Below are positions 7,833 to 16,814 of a stretch of 64,000 nt of DNA, piece after piece. The notes under the pieces are model-generated. The model searched no databases. It had not been told where the DNA came from and saw only the letters and a program-made list of their open reading frames with translations. The stretch lies in the NCBI RefSeq assembly GCF_021272185.1, contig NZ_JAJSEC010000003.1, forward strand, positions 124,001 through 188,000. Reading direction: 5' to 3'. Made by a program: the position numbers and the translations under genes. How positions within the stretch are numbered: the stretch's first letter is position 1; the number at the start of each line of letters is the position of its first letter. This DNA comes from Roseivivax sp. GX 12232 (lineage in GTDB: Bacteria; Pseudomonadota; Alphaproteobacteria; Rhodobacterales; Rhodobacteraceae).

Positions 7833-9484
7833 GCCATTGGATCATCGCCCCGGTCGTTCTGCCGGCCTTCCTGGCGGCCTTCATCGTGCTGACCGCGCGC
7901 TTCCATCGCGGCATCCAGCGCGCCGTGTCACTGGGCGGCGCGACCCTCGGGCTGGTCATCGCGCTGGGGCTCTTCGTCCAGGCCTCGGACGGCACGCTGA
8001 GCCTCTACCAGCTTGGCGACTGGGCCGCGCCCTTCGGGATCGTGCTGGTCGCCGACCGGCTGGCCACGATGATGCTGGTGCTGACCGGCACGCTGTCGAT
8101 CGCGGTGCTGCTTTATGCCATCGGCTCGGGCTGGGACGCCCGCGGGCGGCATTTCCACGCGCTGATGCAGTTCCAGATCATGGGCATCAACGGCGCCTTC
8201 CTGACCGGCGACCTGTTCAACCTCTTCGTCTTCTTCGAGGTGCTGCTGATCGCCTCCTACGGGCTGATGATCCACGGCGGCGGCGCGCGGCGGCTGAAGG
8301 CGGGCACGCAATACGTGCTCTATAACCTCCTGGGCTCGACGCTCTTCCTCTTCGCGCTAGGCACGATCTACGCCGAGACCGGAACGCTCAACATGGCCGA
8401 TCTCGCGGGCCGGGTGGCGGCGATCCCCGAGGACGGCAACGCCGGGATCCGGGTGGCGGCGGTGCTCCTGATCATCGTCTTCGCGATCAAGGCGGCGGTG
8501 GCGCCGGTGCATTTCTGGCTGCCCTCCTCCTACTCCGAGGCGCCGGGGCCGGTGGCCGCGCTTTTCGCCATCATGACCAAGGTCGGCGCCTATGCGATCC
8601 TGAGGATCTACACCATGGTCTTCCCGCCCGAGCTGGACATCGTGGCGGGGCTGCACGGTTGGTGGCTGATGCCGCTGGGGCTTCTGGGGCTCGCCGTCGG
8701 CATGGTCGGCGTGCTGGGCGCCTGGCGGCTCGACCGGTTGGTCGCCTTCTCGGTGATCGGCTCGATGGGCATGGTGACCATCGCCATCTCGATCTTCACC
8801 GAGGCGGGCATCACCGCCGGGCTCTATTACATCGTGCACTCCACGCTGGCGACAGCGGCGCTTTTCCTGATCGCCGACCTGGTGCTGACCCAGCGCGGCG
8901 GGGCGGGGCTGCGGCTCTACGCGACCACGCCCATTCGCGGCAACGCGATGATCGCGGGCTTCTTCTTCGCCTCGGCCATCGCCATGACCGGGCTGCCGCC
9001 GCTCTCGGGCTTCCTCGGCAAGCTGATGATCCTCGACGCGGCCTTCACCAGCGAGCTGGTGGTCTGGGCCTGGGCGGTGATCCTCGGCTCTTCGCTGATC
9101 GCCGTGGTGGGTTTCGCCCGCGCCGGCAGCATCGTCTTCTGGAAGGCCAAGCAGATCGCCTCGGAGCAGGACGACCCGCGCAGCGAGATGGACAACGTCG
9201 CCTCCAAGCCCGACTACCCCGAGGGCCAGCCCGCCGCGCTGCCGGCGGTGGCGATCGGCGGGCTCGTGGCGCTGATCGCGGTGCATTCGCTCTGGGCGGG
9301 CCCCGCGACGGCCTATTTCCGGGCCACCGCCGACCAGCTTCTGAACCCCGCGCCCTATATCAACCTGGTGCTCGGCACCGAGGGCAAGACCATCGAAGAG
9401 GGTGGCAACGCGCTGGGCTACAAGAAGGACAAGGGCGGCAAGGATGACGCGGCCAAGGGCAGCGACGAAAGCGGAGGGCACTGA
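7829..9484 (+). CDS. mrpD: Mrp antiporter subunit D (NuoN/NuoM-like)
   Basis: 551-residue polytopic membrane protein, the second antiporter-like subunit. Signatures: NLFVFFEVLLIASYGLM with the conserved helix-5 Glu, FAIKAAVAPVHFWLP with the conserved Lys, SEAPGPVAALFAIMTKVG, and GLPPLSGFLGKLMI. The C-terminal ~60 residues are Lys/Asp/Gly-rich (YKKDKGGKDDAAKG) and probably cytoplasmic, somewhat longer than in typical MrpD. It overlaps mrpC by ATGA at 7829-7832. Together with MrpA it is thought to form the ion and proton pathways of the complex. Confidence 0.94.
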   Translation: MSHWIIAPVVLPAFLAAFIVLTARFHRGIQRAVSLGGATLGLVIALGLFVQASDGTLSLYQLGDWAAPFGIVLVADRLATMMLVLTGTLSIAVLLYAIGSGWDARGRHFHALMQFQIMGINGAFLTGDLFNLFVFFEVLLIASYGLMIHGGGARRLKAGTQYVLYNLLGSTLFLFALGTIYAETGTLNMADLAGRVAAIPEDGNAGIRVAAVLLIIVFAIKAAVAPVHFWLPSSYSEAPGPVAALFAIMTKVGAYAILRIYTMVFPPELDIVAGLHGWWLMPLGLLGLAVGMVGVLGAWRLDRLVAFSVIGSMGMVTIAISIFTEAGITAGLYYIVHSTLATAALFLIADLVLTQRGGAGLRLYATTPIRGNAMIAGFFFASAIAMTGLPPLSGFLGKLMILDAAFTSELVVWAWAVILGSSLIAVVGFARAGSIVFWKAKQIASEQDDPRSEMDNVASKPDYPEGQPAALPAVAIGGLVALIAVHSLWAGPATAYFRATADQLLNPAPYINLVLGTEGKTIEEGGNALGYKKDKGGKDDAAKGSDESGGH

Positions 9485-9486
9485 AC

Positions 9487-10011
9487 ATGGCCGAACCCCG
9501 TGACACCGAAGGCCCCGGCCTGATCCGGCGCATCCTGCCGCACCCGCTGCTGACGCTCCTGCTGATCGTGGTCTGGTGCATCCTGTCGAACGCGTTGACG
9601 CTCAACACGCTGGTCCTGGGGGTGATCCTCGGGGTCCTGATCCCCTTCTTCACCTATCCCTACTGGCCCAACGTCCCGGCGGGCTTCCGGCCCTTGAAGA
9701 TGCTCAGCTACACCGGTCTGGTGATCTGGGACATCATGGTCGCCAACGTCGTGGTGGCCTGGATCGTGCTGACCCGGCGCAACGCCGACATGCGGTCCTG
9801 CTGGGTGACGATCCCGCTCGAGCTGCGCACGCCCGAGGCGATCACCGCGCTGGCGGGCACGATCACCCTGACCCCGGGCACCGTCTCGGCGGATCTGTCG
9901 GAAGACGGGCGCTGCCTCCTGGTGCATGCGCTCGACGCCGAGGACCCGGCGGCGGTGCGCGACGAGATCAAGAGCCGCTACGAGGCCCGCCTGAAGGAGA
10001 TTTTCGAATGA
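9487..10011 (+). CDS. mrpE: Mrp antiporter subunit E
   Basis: 174-residue MnhE-domain protein with two to three N-terminal helices (HPLLTLLLIVVWCILSNAL; LGVILGVLIPFF) and a cytoplasmic C-terminal half. The family hallmark ITLTPGTVSADLSEDGR, followed by LLVHALDAEDPAAV, is present. It starts two bases after mrpD stops and ends inside the mrpF start (ATGA). MrpE is required for assembly and full activity of the seven-subunit complex; it is not itself an ion carrier. Length is within the family norm. Confidence 0.93.
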   Translation: MAEPRDTEGPGLIRRILPHPLLTLLLIVVWCILSNALTLNTLVLGVILGVLIPFFTYPYWPNVPAGFRPLKMLSYTGLVIWDIMVANVVVAWIVLTRRNADMRSCWVTIPLELRTPEAITALAGTITLTPGTVSADLSEDGRCLLVHALDAEDPAAVRDEIKSRYEARLKEIFE

Positions 10012-10295
10012 TGCCTCCCGAGAGCCTGTTCGACTGGGCGCTGGTCATCGCCGTCGCCGCGGTGGCGCTGAGCCAGGTGCTGGCCATGGTGCGGCTGATC
10101 CTGGGGCCGAACACCGGCGACCGGATCCTCGCGCTCGACACCATGGTGATCAACGCCATCGGCCTGATCGTGCTGCTCGGCATCGCCGAGGGCTCCGAGG
10201 TCTACTTCGAGGGCGCGCTGATCTTCGCCATGCTGGGCTTCGTCTCGACCGTGGCCTATGCGCGCTTCATCCTGAGGGGGGACATCATCGAATGA
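10008..10295 (+). CDS. mrpF: Mrp antiporter subunit F
   Basis: 95-residue protein with three membrane helices: WALVIAVAAVALSQVLAM, VINAIGLIVLLGI and ALIFAMLGFVSTVAYARF. The MnhF signature RLILGPNTGDRILALDTM with the central Asp/Arg is visible at 29-46. Two consecutive ATG codons occur; the first, at 10008, overlaps the mrpE stop. It sits in the standard E-F-G order and is a small structural subunit of the antiporter. Its end overlaps mrpG by ATGA. Confidence 0.93.
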   Translation: MMPPESLFDWALVIAVAAVALSQVLAMVRLILGPNTGDRILALDTMVINAIGLIVLLGIAEGSEVYFEGALIFAMLGFVSTVAYARFILRGDIIE

Positions 10296-10672
10296 GCCAG
10301 CTTCTGGAATTTGCCGCGGCCCTGGCGCTGATCATCGGGGCGCTCTTCACGCTGGTGGGCTCCTACGGGCTCTTGAAGCTCGACGACCCGATGAAGCGCC
10401 TGCACGCGCCGACCAAGGCGGGCACGCTGGGCATCGGCTCGCTGATCATGGCCTCGATCCTGCATTCATTCGCCACCGGCGGGAACTCGGTGCACGAGGT
10501 GCTGGTCATGGCCTTCCTCTTCGTGACCGCGCCGATCTCGGCGCATTTCGTCTCCAAGGTGCATCTGCACCGGGGCACCTGCGCCGAGCCGCCCGCGCCC
10601 GAGCCGGGCCGCGACTGGGCGACCCGCGCCCGCCCCGAGGAGATCGGCGGCGCCAACAGAACCGACGCCTGA
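10292..10672 (+). CDS. mrpG: Mrp antiporter subunit G
   Basis: 126-residue MnhG family protein with three helices: ALALIIGALFTLVGSYGLL, LGIGSLIMASIL and VLVMAFLFVTAPISAHFVS. The motif KLDDPMKRLHAPTKAGTLG is the diagnostic MrpG sequence. A hydrophilic tail of about 35 residues (EPPAPEPGRDWATRARPEE) extends the usual length. It is the last gene of the mrp operon, overlapping mrpF by four bases, and a hairpin follows ten bases after its stop. Confidence 0.93.
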   Translation: MSQLLEFAAALALIIGALFTLVGSYGLLKLDDPMKRLHAPTKAGTLGIGSLIMASILHSFATGGNSVHEVLVMAFLFVTAPISAHFVSKVHLHRGTCAEPPAPEPGRDWATRARPEEIGGANRTDA

Positions 10673-10681
10673 GGGAAGGGT

Positions 10682-10697
10682 GCCCCGCGTGCGGGGC
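10682..10697 (+). terminator. Hairpin after mrpG
   Basis: GCCCCGC and GCGGGGC are separated by two bases, so the real loop is larger; GCCTATTTGGGC follows. Position right after the operon end suggests a terminator, although the T-tract is poor. Confidence 0.45.
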
Positions 10698-10926
10698 GCC
10701 TATTTGGGCGTGTTGCGTTTGCCTTGTCCCGCGTCGCGGCGGGGCAGGGGCCGCATGGCATTTCCGGCCATCCGCCCGCCAAACCCCGCCCTTTCTGTTG
10801 CGCAGAAGCCACCCGTGGCCTCCGACCGGGCCCGAAGCGGCGCCTCGCTCGCTGTCTTTCTTTGAGAAACAATCGCGACTTGCTAGGTTTGCCGAAGAAA
10901 AAAAGAACAGAGGCAGGCAGCAGAGA

Positions 10927-11991
10927 ATGGGAACGGGCTATCGTGGCACGTTCGTCATCTCGTGGTCTCAAACGGGTATAGACGGGCTCGACGCGGCACC
11001 AGTCGCGTCGATCGACGTTGGGGCGGTATGGTCCTGGCAGGGCGAGGCGGTGCGTGTGGACGGACCGAGCGCCGTGTTGCAACTCGAACGGACCGAGGAT
11101 GACGTGCATCTGAGGAAACGGGCGGCGCGCATGGTGCGGCGCCTCGTGGGCGCGGCGCTGGACGGCAGCCGCAGCCCCGCCGAGGATCTGCCCGAACCGC
11201 CGCTCGCGGACCAGAGCTTCGTGGTCACCGACGGGCGGCAAAGCTTCACCGTCACGCTGATCGAGGTCGGCCCGGACAGCGCGCCGCTTCTGATGTTCGT
11301 CGACGCGGTGCCGCCGCCGCGCACCGATCTCTGGGTCGTGCATCACAGCCTCGACCGGGCGCAGGGCGACCCGCAATCGCATCTCGGCACCGGGGTGATC
11401 TGCTTCACCCGCGGCACCCGCATCCGCACCGCGGGCGGCAGCCGCGCGGTCGAGGATCTGCGCGAGGGCGACCTGGTGCAGACCAAGGACAACGGCCTCC
11501 AGCCCATCGCCTGGATCGGCAGCCGCCGAATGAGCGGCGCGCGGCTCTTCGCGCTGCCGAAGCTCCGGCCGGTGCGGATCCGCGCGGGCGCGCTCGGCAT
11601 CGAGCGGCCGGACGAGGAGCTTCTGGTCTCGCCGCAGCACCGGCTCCTGGTGCAGGGGCGCAAGGCGCGGTCGCTCTTCAACACCGACGAGGTGCTGGTC
11701 GCGGCCTCGGACCTGATCGACGGGCGTTCGGTCCTGGGCGACACCCAGGTGCGCGAGGTGACCTATATCCACCTTCTGCTGCCGCGCCACGAGATCCTCT
11801 TTGCCAATGGCGTCGAGTCCGAGAGCTTCCATCCCGGGGAAACCGCGCTCGACACGCTCGATCCCGGCGACCGGGCGCGGCTCGCGCGGGTGGTGCCCGA
11901 GGTGGAGCGCATGCCGCAGGCCTATGGCGCCTGCGCGCGGCGGATGCTGAGCGCCTCGGAGGCGGCGATCCTGTTCCACGACGCGGCCTGA
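10927..11991 (+). CDS. Hint (Hedgehog/intein) domain-containing protein
   Basis: 354 residues. The first ~150 show no recognised domain. A Hint_2-type fold starts at GVICFTRGTRIRTAGG with candidate nucleophile Cys159, followed by VEDLREGDLVQTKDNG and PIAWIGSRR, then LVSPQHRLLVQG and EVTYIHLLLPRHEIL, and a tail SESFHPGETAL. This arrangement is characteristic of Rhodobacteraceae Hint proteins, where the domain may catalyse self-cleavage or covalent attachment. The usual RTX or Ca-binding repeats are absent. No signal peptide is evident. The start at 10927 was chosen because it lies downstream of an AGGCAGGCAGCAGAGA purine stretch; earlier in-frame codons are low-complexity. Biological role is unknown. 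Confidence 0.75.
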   Translation: MGTGYRGTFVISWSQTGIDGLDAAPVASIDVGAVWSWQGEAVRVDGPSAVLQLERTEDDVHLRKRAARMVRRLVGAALDGSRSPAEDLPEPPLADQSFVVTDGRQSFTVTLIEVGPDSAPLLMFVDAVPPPRTDLWVVHHSLDRAQGDPQSHLGTGVICFTRGTRIRTAGGSRAVEDLREGDLVQTKDNGLQPIAWIGSRRMSGARLFALPKLRPVRIRAGALGIERPDEELLVSPQHRLLVQGRKARSLFNTDEVLVAASDLIDGRSVLGDTQVREVTYIHLLLPRHEILFANGVESESFHPGETALDTLDPGDRARLARVVPEVERMPQAYGACARRMLSASEAAILFHDAA

Positions 11992-12132
11992 GGAGCGCGG
12001 GGACTTAAGGGATCTCTTGAAGTGCGGTGACGTGGGGCAGGGCGGCTCGCGGCCTGTCCGTCTTGCGGCTCGTGGGCTAGGGGGCGTCTCGTCCGAAGCG
12101 GCGGCGCTTGCGCGTCGCGCGCGCGCCCCACG

Positions 12133-12636
12133 CTACTCCCGCAGCTCGCCCGGCTTCACGCCCCACAGCGCCGATTTCGGCGCCCAGCCGGAATAGCCCC
12201 CGGCCTCGATCTCGCACCAGGCGGGCTCGCAGCGGCCGAGCCGCGCGATCACCCCGAGCGCCAGCTCGGCGGTGGCGGGGGCGGCGTCCTCGGGGCGGGC
12301 GCGGATCTGCAGCTTGTCGCGTTCGACGATCACCGTGCGCACGCCGGAAAGCAGCGCGTAATGCACCCAGCCGCCGGCGCCGTCGCGGTCGCGCACCCGG
12401 CGCCAGTGGCCGAACTCGGCGGTGATCTCCAGCGGCATGTCGCGCCGGACGTAGACCCAGTCGATGCGATGGCTGAGCGAGGGGCCGCGGCGCACGTTGC
12501 CCTCGGCGGCCTTCAGCGAGACGTAGCGCGGCAGCGGCAGATTGGTGATGGGGCCTCGCTCTTCGGCGGCCTCGGCCGCGACGCTCTGCGCGAGAAGGGC
12601 GAGGGCGAGGAGGACGCCCGTAAACGCTTGGATCAT
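12133..12636 (-). CDS. Secreted bacterial SH3-domain protein
   Basis: 167 residues with a signal peptide (IQAFTGVLLALALLAQSVA, cleavage near AEAAEE). Two SH3-like repeats follow: PRYVSLKAAEGNVRRGPS with the conserved NVRRGPS turn and W60VYVRRDMPLEI, then DGAGGWVHYALLSG and a second copy with IRARPEDAAPA, CEIEAGGYSGWAPKSAL. Two cysteines (137 and 141) could form a disulfide. Such proteins sit in the periplasm and are thought to bind cell-wall peptides or partner proteins. It is divergent from the hydroxyacid dehydrogenase, 100 bases away. Confidence 0.85.
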   Translation of the reverse strand: MIQAFTGVLLALALLAQSVAAEAAEERGPITNLPLPRYVSLKAAEGNVRRGPSLSHRIDWVYVRRDMPLEITAEFGHWRRVRDRDGAGGWVHYALLSGVRTVIVERDKLQIRARPEDAAPATAELALGVIARLGRCEPAWCEIEAGGYSGWAPKSALWGVKPGELRE

Positions 12637-12736
12637 GGCCTCTGCTCGAGTTTTTGAGGCGGGGTTCTTGTGCCCCGTCCGGTCTTGGGACACTCTGCCT
12701 CCGATCAGCGGATCGGGAAAGATGAGGAGGGCTCGG

Positions 12737-13723
12737 ATGCCGTCAAAACGTCTGAGTGTTGTCGTCACGCGACGCTTGCCGGAGGCGGTGGAAACCCGCC
12801 TGTCCGAGCTGTTCGACGTGTCGCTGAGGGATGACGACACCCCGATGACCAAGCCCGAACTGGCCGCCGCCATGCGCGAGGCCGACGTGCTGGTGCCGAC
12901 GGTGACCGACCGCATCGACGCGGGCCTGATCGGCCAGGCGGGCAACCGCCTGAAGCTGATCGCGAACTTCGGCGCGGGCGTCGATCACATCGACGTCGAC
13001 ACCGCCCGGTCGCGCGGGATCCTCGTCTCCAACACCCCCGGCGTGGTCACCGAGGACACCGCCGACATGACGCTGGCGCTGATGCTTGCGGCGACCCGCC
13101 GCATCCCCGAGGGGCTGGCGACCATGCAGGCGGGCGACTGGCAGGGCTGGGCGCCGACGGCCTTCCTGGGCGGGCGGCTCGGCGGGCGGCGGCTCGGCAT
13201 CCTGGGCATGGGCCGGATCGGCCAGGCGGTGGCGCGCCGGGCGCGGGCCTTCGGCATGCAGATCCATTACCACAACCGCCGCAAGCTGCGCCCCGAGACC
13301 GAGGCCGCGCTCGAGGCGACCTACTGGGACAGCCTCGACCAGATGGTCGCGCGGATGGACATCCTGTCGATCAACTGCCCGCATACGCCGACGACCTTTC
13401 ACCTGATGAACGCCCGGCGGCTGAAGCTGATGAAGCCCGACGCGGTGATCGTGAACACCTCGCGCGGGGAGGTGATCGACGAGAACGCCCTGGTGCGGAT
13501 GCTGCGCGCGGGGGAACTGGCGGGCGCGGGGCTCGACGTCTACGAGCACGGCACCGACATCAATCCCGACCTGCGCAACCTGCCGAACGTGGTGCTGCTG
13601 CCGCATATGGGCTCGGCCACCCGCGAGGGGCGGCTTGAGATGGGCGAGAAGGTGATCATCAATGTGAAGACCTTCGCCGACGGGCACCGCCCGCCGGATC
13701 AGGTGGTGCCCGCGATGCTGTGA
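12737..13723 (+). CDS. D-2-hydroxyacid dehydrogenase (glyoxylate/hydroxypyruvate reductase type)
   Basis: 328-residue NAD(P)-dependent oxidoreductase. The nucleotide-binding loop LGILGMGRIGQAVARRA lies at about 154-170. Catalytic residues are visible in NTSRGEVIDE (Arg), GLDVYEHGTDINPDL (Glu) and LLPHMGSAT (His). It probably reduces glyoxylate or hydroxypyruvate, or oxidises D-glycerate. The start follows a strong GAGGAGGG site at 12724-12731; longer frames upstream are unlikely because they cross the promoter of the divergent SH3 gene. Its last 25 bases overlap the end of the convergent diguanylate cyclase gene. Substrate specificity cannot be settled from sequence. Confidence 0.88.
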   Translation: MPSKRLSVVVTRRLPEAVETRLSELFDVSLRDDDTPMTKPELAAAMREADVLVPTVTDRIDAGLIGQAGNRLKLIANFGAGVDHIDVDTARSRGILVSNTPGVVTEDTADMTLALMLAATRRIPEGLATMQAGDWQGWAPTAFLGGRLGGRRLGILGMGRIGQAVARRARAFGMQIHYHNRRKLRPETEAALEATYWDSLDQMVARMDILSINCPHTPTTFHLMNARRLKLMKPDAVIVNTSRGEVIDENALVRMLRAGELAGAGLDVYEHGTDINPDLRNLPNVVLLPHMGSATREGRLEMGEKVIINVKTFADGHRPPDQVVPAML

Positions 13724-14949
13724 TGCCCGGCGCTGGCGCGGGCCTGCCGCGCGCGCTTGTCGGCATACATCCGGTCATCGGCCAGCGCGAGGAGGAGCGC
13801 GTAGCCCACGCCGTCCCCCGGCGCCGTGGCCGCCCCGATCGCGAGGCTCACCGGGATTTCCTGCGCTGTGTTCTCCGCCGGGCAGAGATGTGCGACCGGC
13901 CGGTCGAGCGCATCCCGCAGGGCGTTGAGCCGGCGGGGCAGGGCCTCGGGGCGCGCGCCCTCGAGCCAGAGCGCGAATTCGTCCCCGCCGATGCGCGCGG
14001 CCAGGTCGCGCGGGCCGAGAGCCGCGCGCAGGCGGCTGCCGATCTCGGTCAGGACGCTGTTGCCTGCGGGATGGCCGAAGCGGTCGTTCACCTGTTTGAA
14101 GCGGTCGATGTCGAGGAAGACCAGCGCGCCCGCGGCGCCCCCCGCCGCACCCTTTCCGGCTGTGAGCCGCCCGGCGCAGCGCTGCTCGAAACCCGCGGCG
14201 TTCAGAAGCCCGGTCAGCGCATCCGCGGTCGCCATGCGCGACAGCCAGGCGGCCTGGCTGCGCAGGCGGCGGCGCTCTTCCTCGAAGGCGGCGGTCGGGC
14301 GCGCGGCGGGGTCGGGGCCCCGGCTTGGCGCGGTCGGTTCGGCGTCTTTCAGGACCACGAGCCCCGGCGGCAGCCCCGGCAGTTCGCCCACGCGCCAGCC
14401 AAGCATCGCGTGCCGCTGGCCCGCGATGGTCAGCGAGAGCACCCGCGCCCGCCCGGTTGCGGCGATCTGCGCCAAGGCGCGCAGCGCCGCGCGGTCGGGG
14501 CCGGAGGGCGGGGTGGGGCGTTTGGCGCCCAACTCGGGTGAGCCACCCAGAGCTGCCGCCTTCGCGCCCGCCACGGAGCCCCCGGCACGGAGCCCGGCTT
14601 GCACCAGGGAGGGCAGAGACGCCCGGGCGGCGGGGTTGAGGTAGATCACCCGCCCCACGCGGTCGCAGACGATGATCCGCCGGGGCGCATCGCCGAAAAG
14701 CGCCGCCAGAGGGGCAAGCGCGGTGTCCTCGCCTGCCGCGCTCGGCGAAACAGCCTGCACCCCTTCACCCAGCGCACCGACCTGCGCCTCCACCAGAGCG
14801 CCGCCATCCCCGGCGCCCGCGACCACCTTGCCGCCGCGACAGCCGCCCGAGGCGGCGCGGCCCGGGTCCCTGGGGTCGCTTCTGTCCTCCGGGCCGGGGA
14901 CGGCCGGAGACCGGCGCGCCGCGGCGCGCGCCCTGCTGCGATAGGACAT
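13699..14949 (-). CDS. PAS-GGDEF diguanylate cyclase
   Basis: 416 residues, apparently cytosolic. Residues about 85-210 look like a PAS sensor (RRIIVCDRVGRVIYLNPAA), interrupted by a Gly/Pro-rich insert. A short helix EEERRRLRSQAAWLSRM leads into DALTGLLNAAGFEQR and the GGDEF domain with LVFLDIDRFKQVNDRFGH and the intact active site RIGGDEFALW. The inhibitory I-site RxxD is absent; the aligned residues read GPRD, so product inhibition through that site is unlikely. It should make c-di-GMP. The start is preceded by GATGAGGTGAGG. The terminator of the upstream same-strand leuA gene lies at 15077-15115, so it is probably transcribed separately. Confidence 0.88.
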   Translation of the reverse strand: MSYRSRARAAARRSPAVPGPEDRSDPRDPGRAASGGCRGGKVVAGAGDGGALVEAQVGALGEGVQAVSPSAAGEDTALAPLAALFGDAPRRIIVCDRVGRVIYLNPAARASLPSLVQAGLRAGGSVAGAKAAALGGSPELGAKRPTPPSGPDRAALRALAQIAATGRARVLSLTIAGQRHAMLGWRVGELPGLPPGLVVLKDAEPTAPSRGPDPAARPTAAFEEERRRLRSQAAWLSRMATADALTGLLNAAGFEQRCAGRLTAGKGAAGGAAGALVFLDIDRFKQVNDRFGHPAGNSVLTEIGSRLRAALGPRDLAARIGGDEFALWLEGARPEALPRRLNALRDALDRPVAHLCPAENTAQEIPVSLAIGAATAPGDGVGYALLLALADDRMYADKRARQARASAGHHSIAGTT

Positions 14950-15076
14950 GCCTCACCTCATCCTTTGCCCCGGGAGACTGCGCCGAGGAGGTGAACAAAT
15001 CCTTAACGACGGCCCGCGCGGCGCCCATCAATGCTGCAACGCCGCCTTCCGGGAACCCGACAACCAGGCGCGGCCC

Positions 15077-15115
15077 AAAAGAAAAGGGGCGCGCGATCCG
15101 CCGACCGCGCGCCCC
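15077..15115 (-). terminator. Rho-independent terminator of leuA
   Basis: On the minus strand GGGGCGCGCG pairs perfectly with CGCGCGCCCC around a 10-base loop and is followed by TTTTCTTTT. It starts 28 bases after the leuA stop. Confidence 0.9.
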
Positions 15116-15143
15116 CAAGGCTCCTAGCCCGAAGACCCGGGCC

Positions 15144-16718
15144 TCAGCCCACGTCCTTGTAGCTGATCTCCTTCTGGTCCGAGCCGGGGCCGGACTTTTC
15201 GCGCCGGACGATCAGCCGGTTGAGCGCGTTGATATAGGCCTTGGCCGAGGCCACCACCGTGTCGGTATCCGCCGACTGGCCGGTGGCGATCATCCCGTCC
15301 TCCTCGAGCCGCACGCTGACCGTGGCCTGGGCGTCGGTGCCCTCGGTCACCGCGTGCACCTGGTAGAGCTGCAGCCGCGCCTTGTTGGGATGCAGCTCGC
15401 GCACCGCCTTGAAGGTCGCGTCGACCGGCCCGTCGCCCTGGCAGGTGGCGCTGGCCTCGGTGCCGTCGATCTCCATCTCGAGCGTCGCCTCGGCGGGCCC
15501 GCCGGTGCCGCAGGTCACCGCGAGGTTCACCAGCTGCAGCCGGTCCTTGTGCCCGTCCGTGGTGGTCGCCGTCACCAGCGCCAGGATGTCCTCGTCGTAG
15601 ACCTCCTTCTTGCGGTCGGCGAGCTCCTTGAAGCGGACGAAGATGTCCTTGAGCTGGTTGTCGCCCACGTCGACGCCCAGGTTCTTGAGCTTGTCGCGCA
15701 GGGCCGCCCGGCCCGAGTGCTTGCCCATCACCAGGTTGGTCGCGGCGAGGCCCACGTCCTCGGGGCGCATGATCTCGAAGGTCTCGGCGTTCTTCAGCAT
15801 GCCGTCCTGGTGGATGCCCGACTCATGCGCGAAGGCGTTCTTGCCGACGATCGCCTTGTTGAACTGCACCGGGAAGCCCGAGACCGTCGCGACGCGGCGC
15901 GAGATATGCATGATTTTCTTGGTATCGACGCGGGTGTCCCAGGGCATGATGTCGCCGCGGGTGCGGAGCGCCATGACCACCTCTTCGAGCGCGGTGTTGC
16001 CCGCCCGCTCGCCGAGGCCGTTGATCGTGCATTCGATCTGCCGCGCGCCGCCTTCCACCGCGGCCAGGGCGTTGGCCGTCGCCATGCCGAGGTCGTTGTG
16101 GCAATGGGTGGCGAAGACCACCTCGTCGGCGCCGGGCACATCCTCGATCAGCCGGCGGATCAGGTCGGCGCTTTCGCGCGGCGCGGTATAGCCCACGGTG
16201 TCGGGGATGTTGATCGTGGTGGCGCCGGCCTTGATGGCGATCTCCACGACCCGGCGCAGGTAGTCCCACTCGGTCCGGGTGGCATCCATCGGCGACCACT
16301 GGACGTTGTCGCAGAGGTTGCGCGCATGGGTCACCGTCTCGTGGATGCGCTCGGCCATCTCGTCCTGGCTGAGGTTCGGGATCGCCCGGTGCAGCGGCGA
16401 GGTGCCGATGAAGGTGTGGATGCGCGGCCGCTCGGAGCGGCGCACCGCCTCCCAGCAGCGGTCGATGTCGGGCAGCTGCGCGCGCGCCAGCCCGCAGATC
16501 ACCGACTGCTTGGAGCGGTCGGCGATCTCGGCCACGGCGCGGAAATCGCCCTCGGAGGCGATCGGGAAGCCGGCCTCGATGATGTCGACACCCATGTCGT
16601 CGAGCAGCTCGGCGATCTCGAGCTTCTCGTCATGGGTCATGGTCGCGCCCGGGCTCTGCTCGCCGTCGCGCAGGGTCGTGTCGAAGATCAACACGCGGTC
16701 TTTGTCGGTGGTGTTCAT
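15144..16718 (-). CDS. leuA: 2-isopropylmalate synthase
   Basis: 524-residue enzyme condensing acetyl-CoA with 2-oxoisovalerate, the first committed step of leucine synthesis. The catalytic barrel has LIFDTTLRDGEQSPG at the N-terminus, the metal-binding THCHNDLGMA, the NGLGERAGN loop and HESGIHQDGM. The C-terminal ~130 residues (from about 390) form the LeuA dimer regulatory domain for leucine feedback inhibition. The start is preceded by AGCAAGAGACG. It is preceded on the same strand by a leucine-rich leader peptide and a GC hairpin, so transcription attenuation by charged tRNA-Leu is likely. A strong terminator follows. Confidence 0.97.
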   Translation of the reverse strand: MNTTDKDRVLIFDTTLRDGEQSPGATMTHDEKLEIAELLDDMGVDIIEAGFPIASEGDFRAVAEIADRSKQSVICGLARAQLPDIDRCWEAVRRSERPRIHTFIGTSPLHRAIPNLSQDEMAERIHETVTHARNLCDNVQWSPMDATRTEWDYLRRVVEIAIKAGATTINIPDTVGYTAPRESADLIRRLIEDVPGADEVVFATHCHNDLGMATANALAAVEGGARQIECTINGLGERAGNTALEEVVMALRTRGDIMPWDTRVDTKKIMHISRRVATVSGFPVQFNKAIVGKNAFAHESGIHQDGMLKNAETFEIMRPEDVGLAATNLVMGKHSGRAALRDKLKNLGVDVGDNQLKDIFVRFKELADRKKEVYDEDILALVTATTTDGHKDRLQLVNLAVTCGTGGPAEATLEMEIDGTEASATCQGDGPVDATFKAVRELHPNKARLQLYQVHAVTEGTDAQATVSVRLEEDGMIATGQSADTDTVVASAKAYINALNRLIVRREKSGPGSDQKEISYKDVG

Positions 16719-16762
16719 GATGTCGTCTCTTGCTGTCGCTTCTTCTCGCGGGGCTTCAAGGT

Positions 16763-16802
16763 CCGGCGCGGTGTCCCGATCTCCCCTGAGCGGTCGCGCC
16801 GG
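16763..16802 (-). promoter_or_regulatory. leuA leader hairpin (candidate attenuator element)
   Basis: On the minus strand CCGGCGCG (16802-16795) and CGCGCCGG (16770-16763) form a perfect 8-bp stem with a 24-base loop. It begins 12 bases after the leader-peptide stop codon and lies 44 bases before the leuA start. No U-tract follows, so it may act as an attenuator stem needing a factor or as a structure controlling access to the leuA ribosome site. Confidence 0.55.
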
Positions 16803-16814
16803 TGCGGCCCACGC

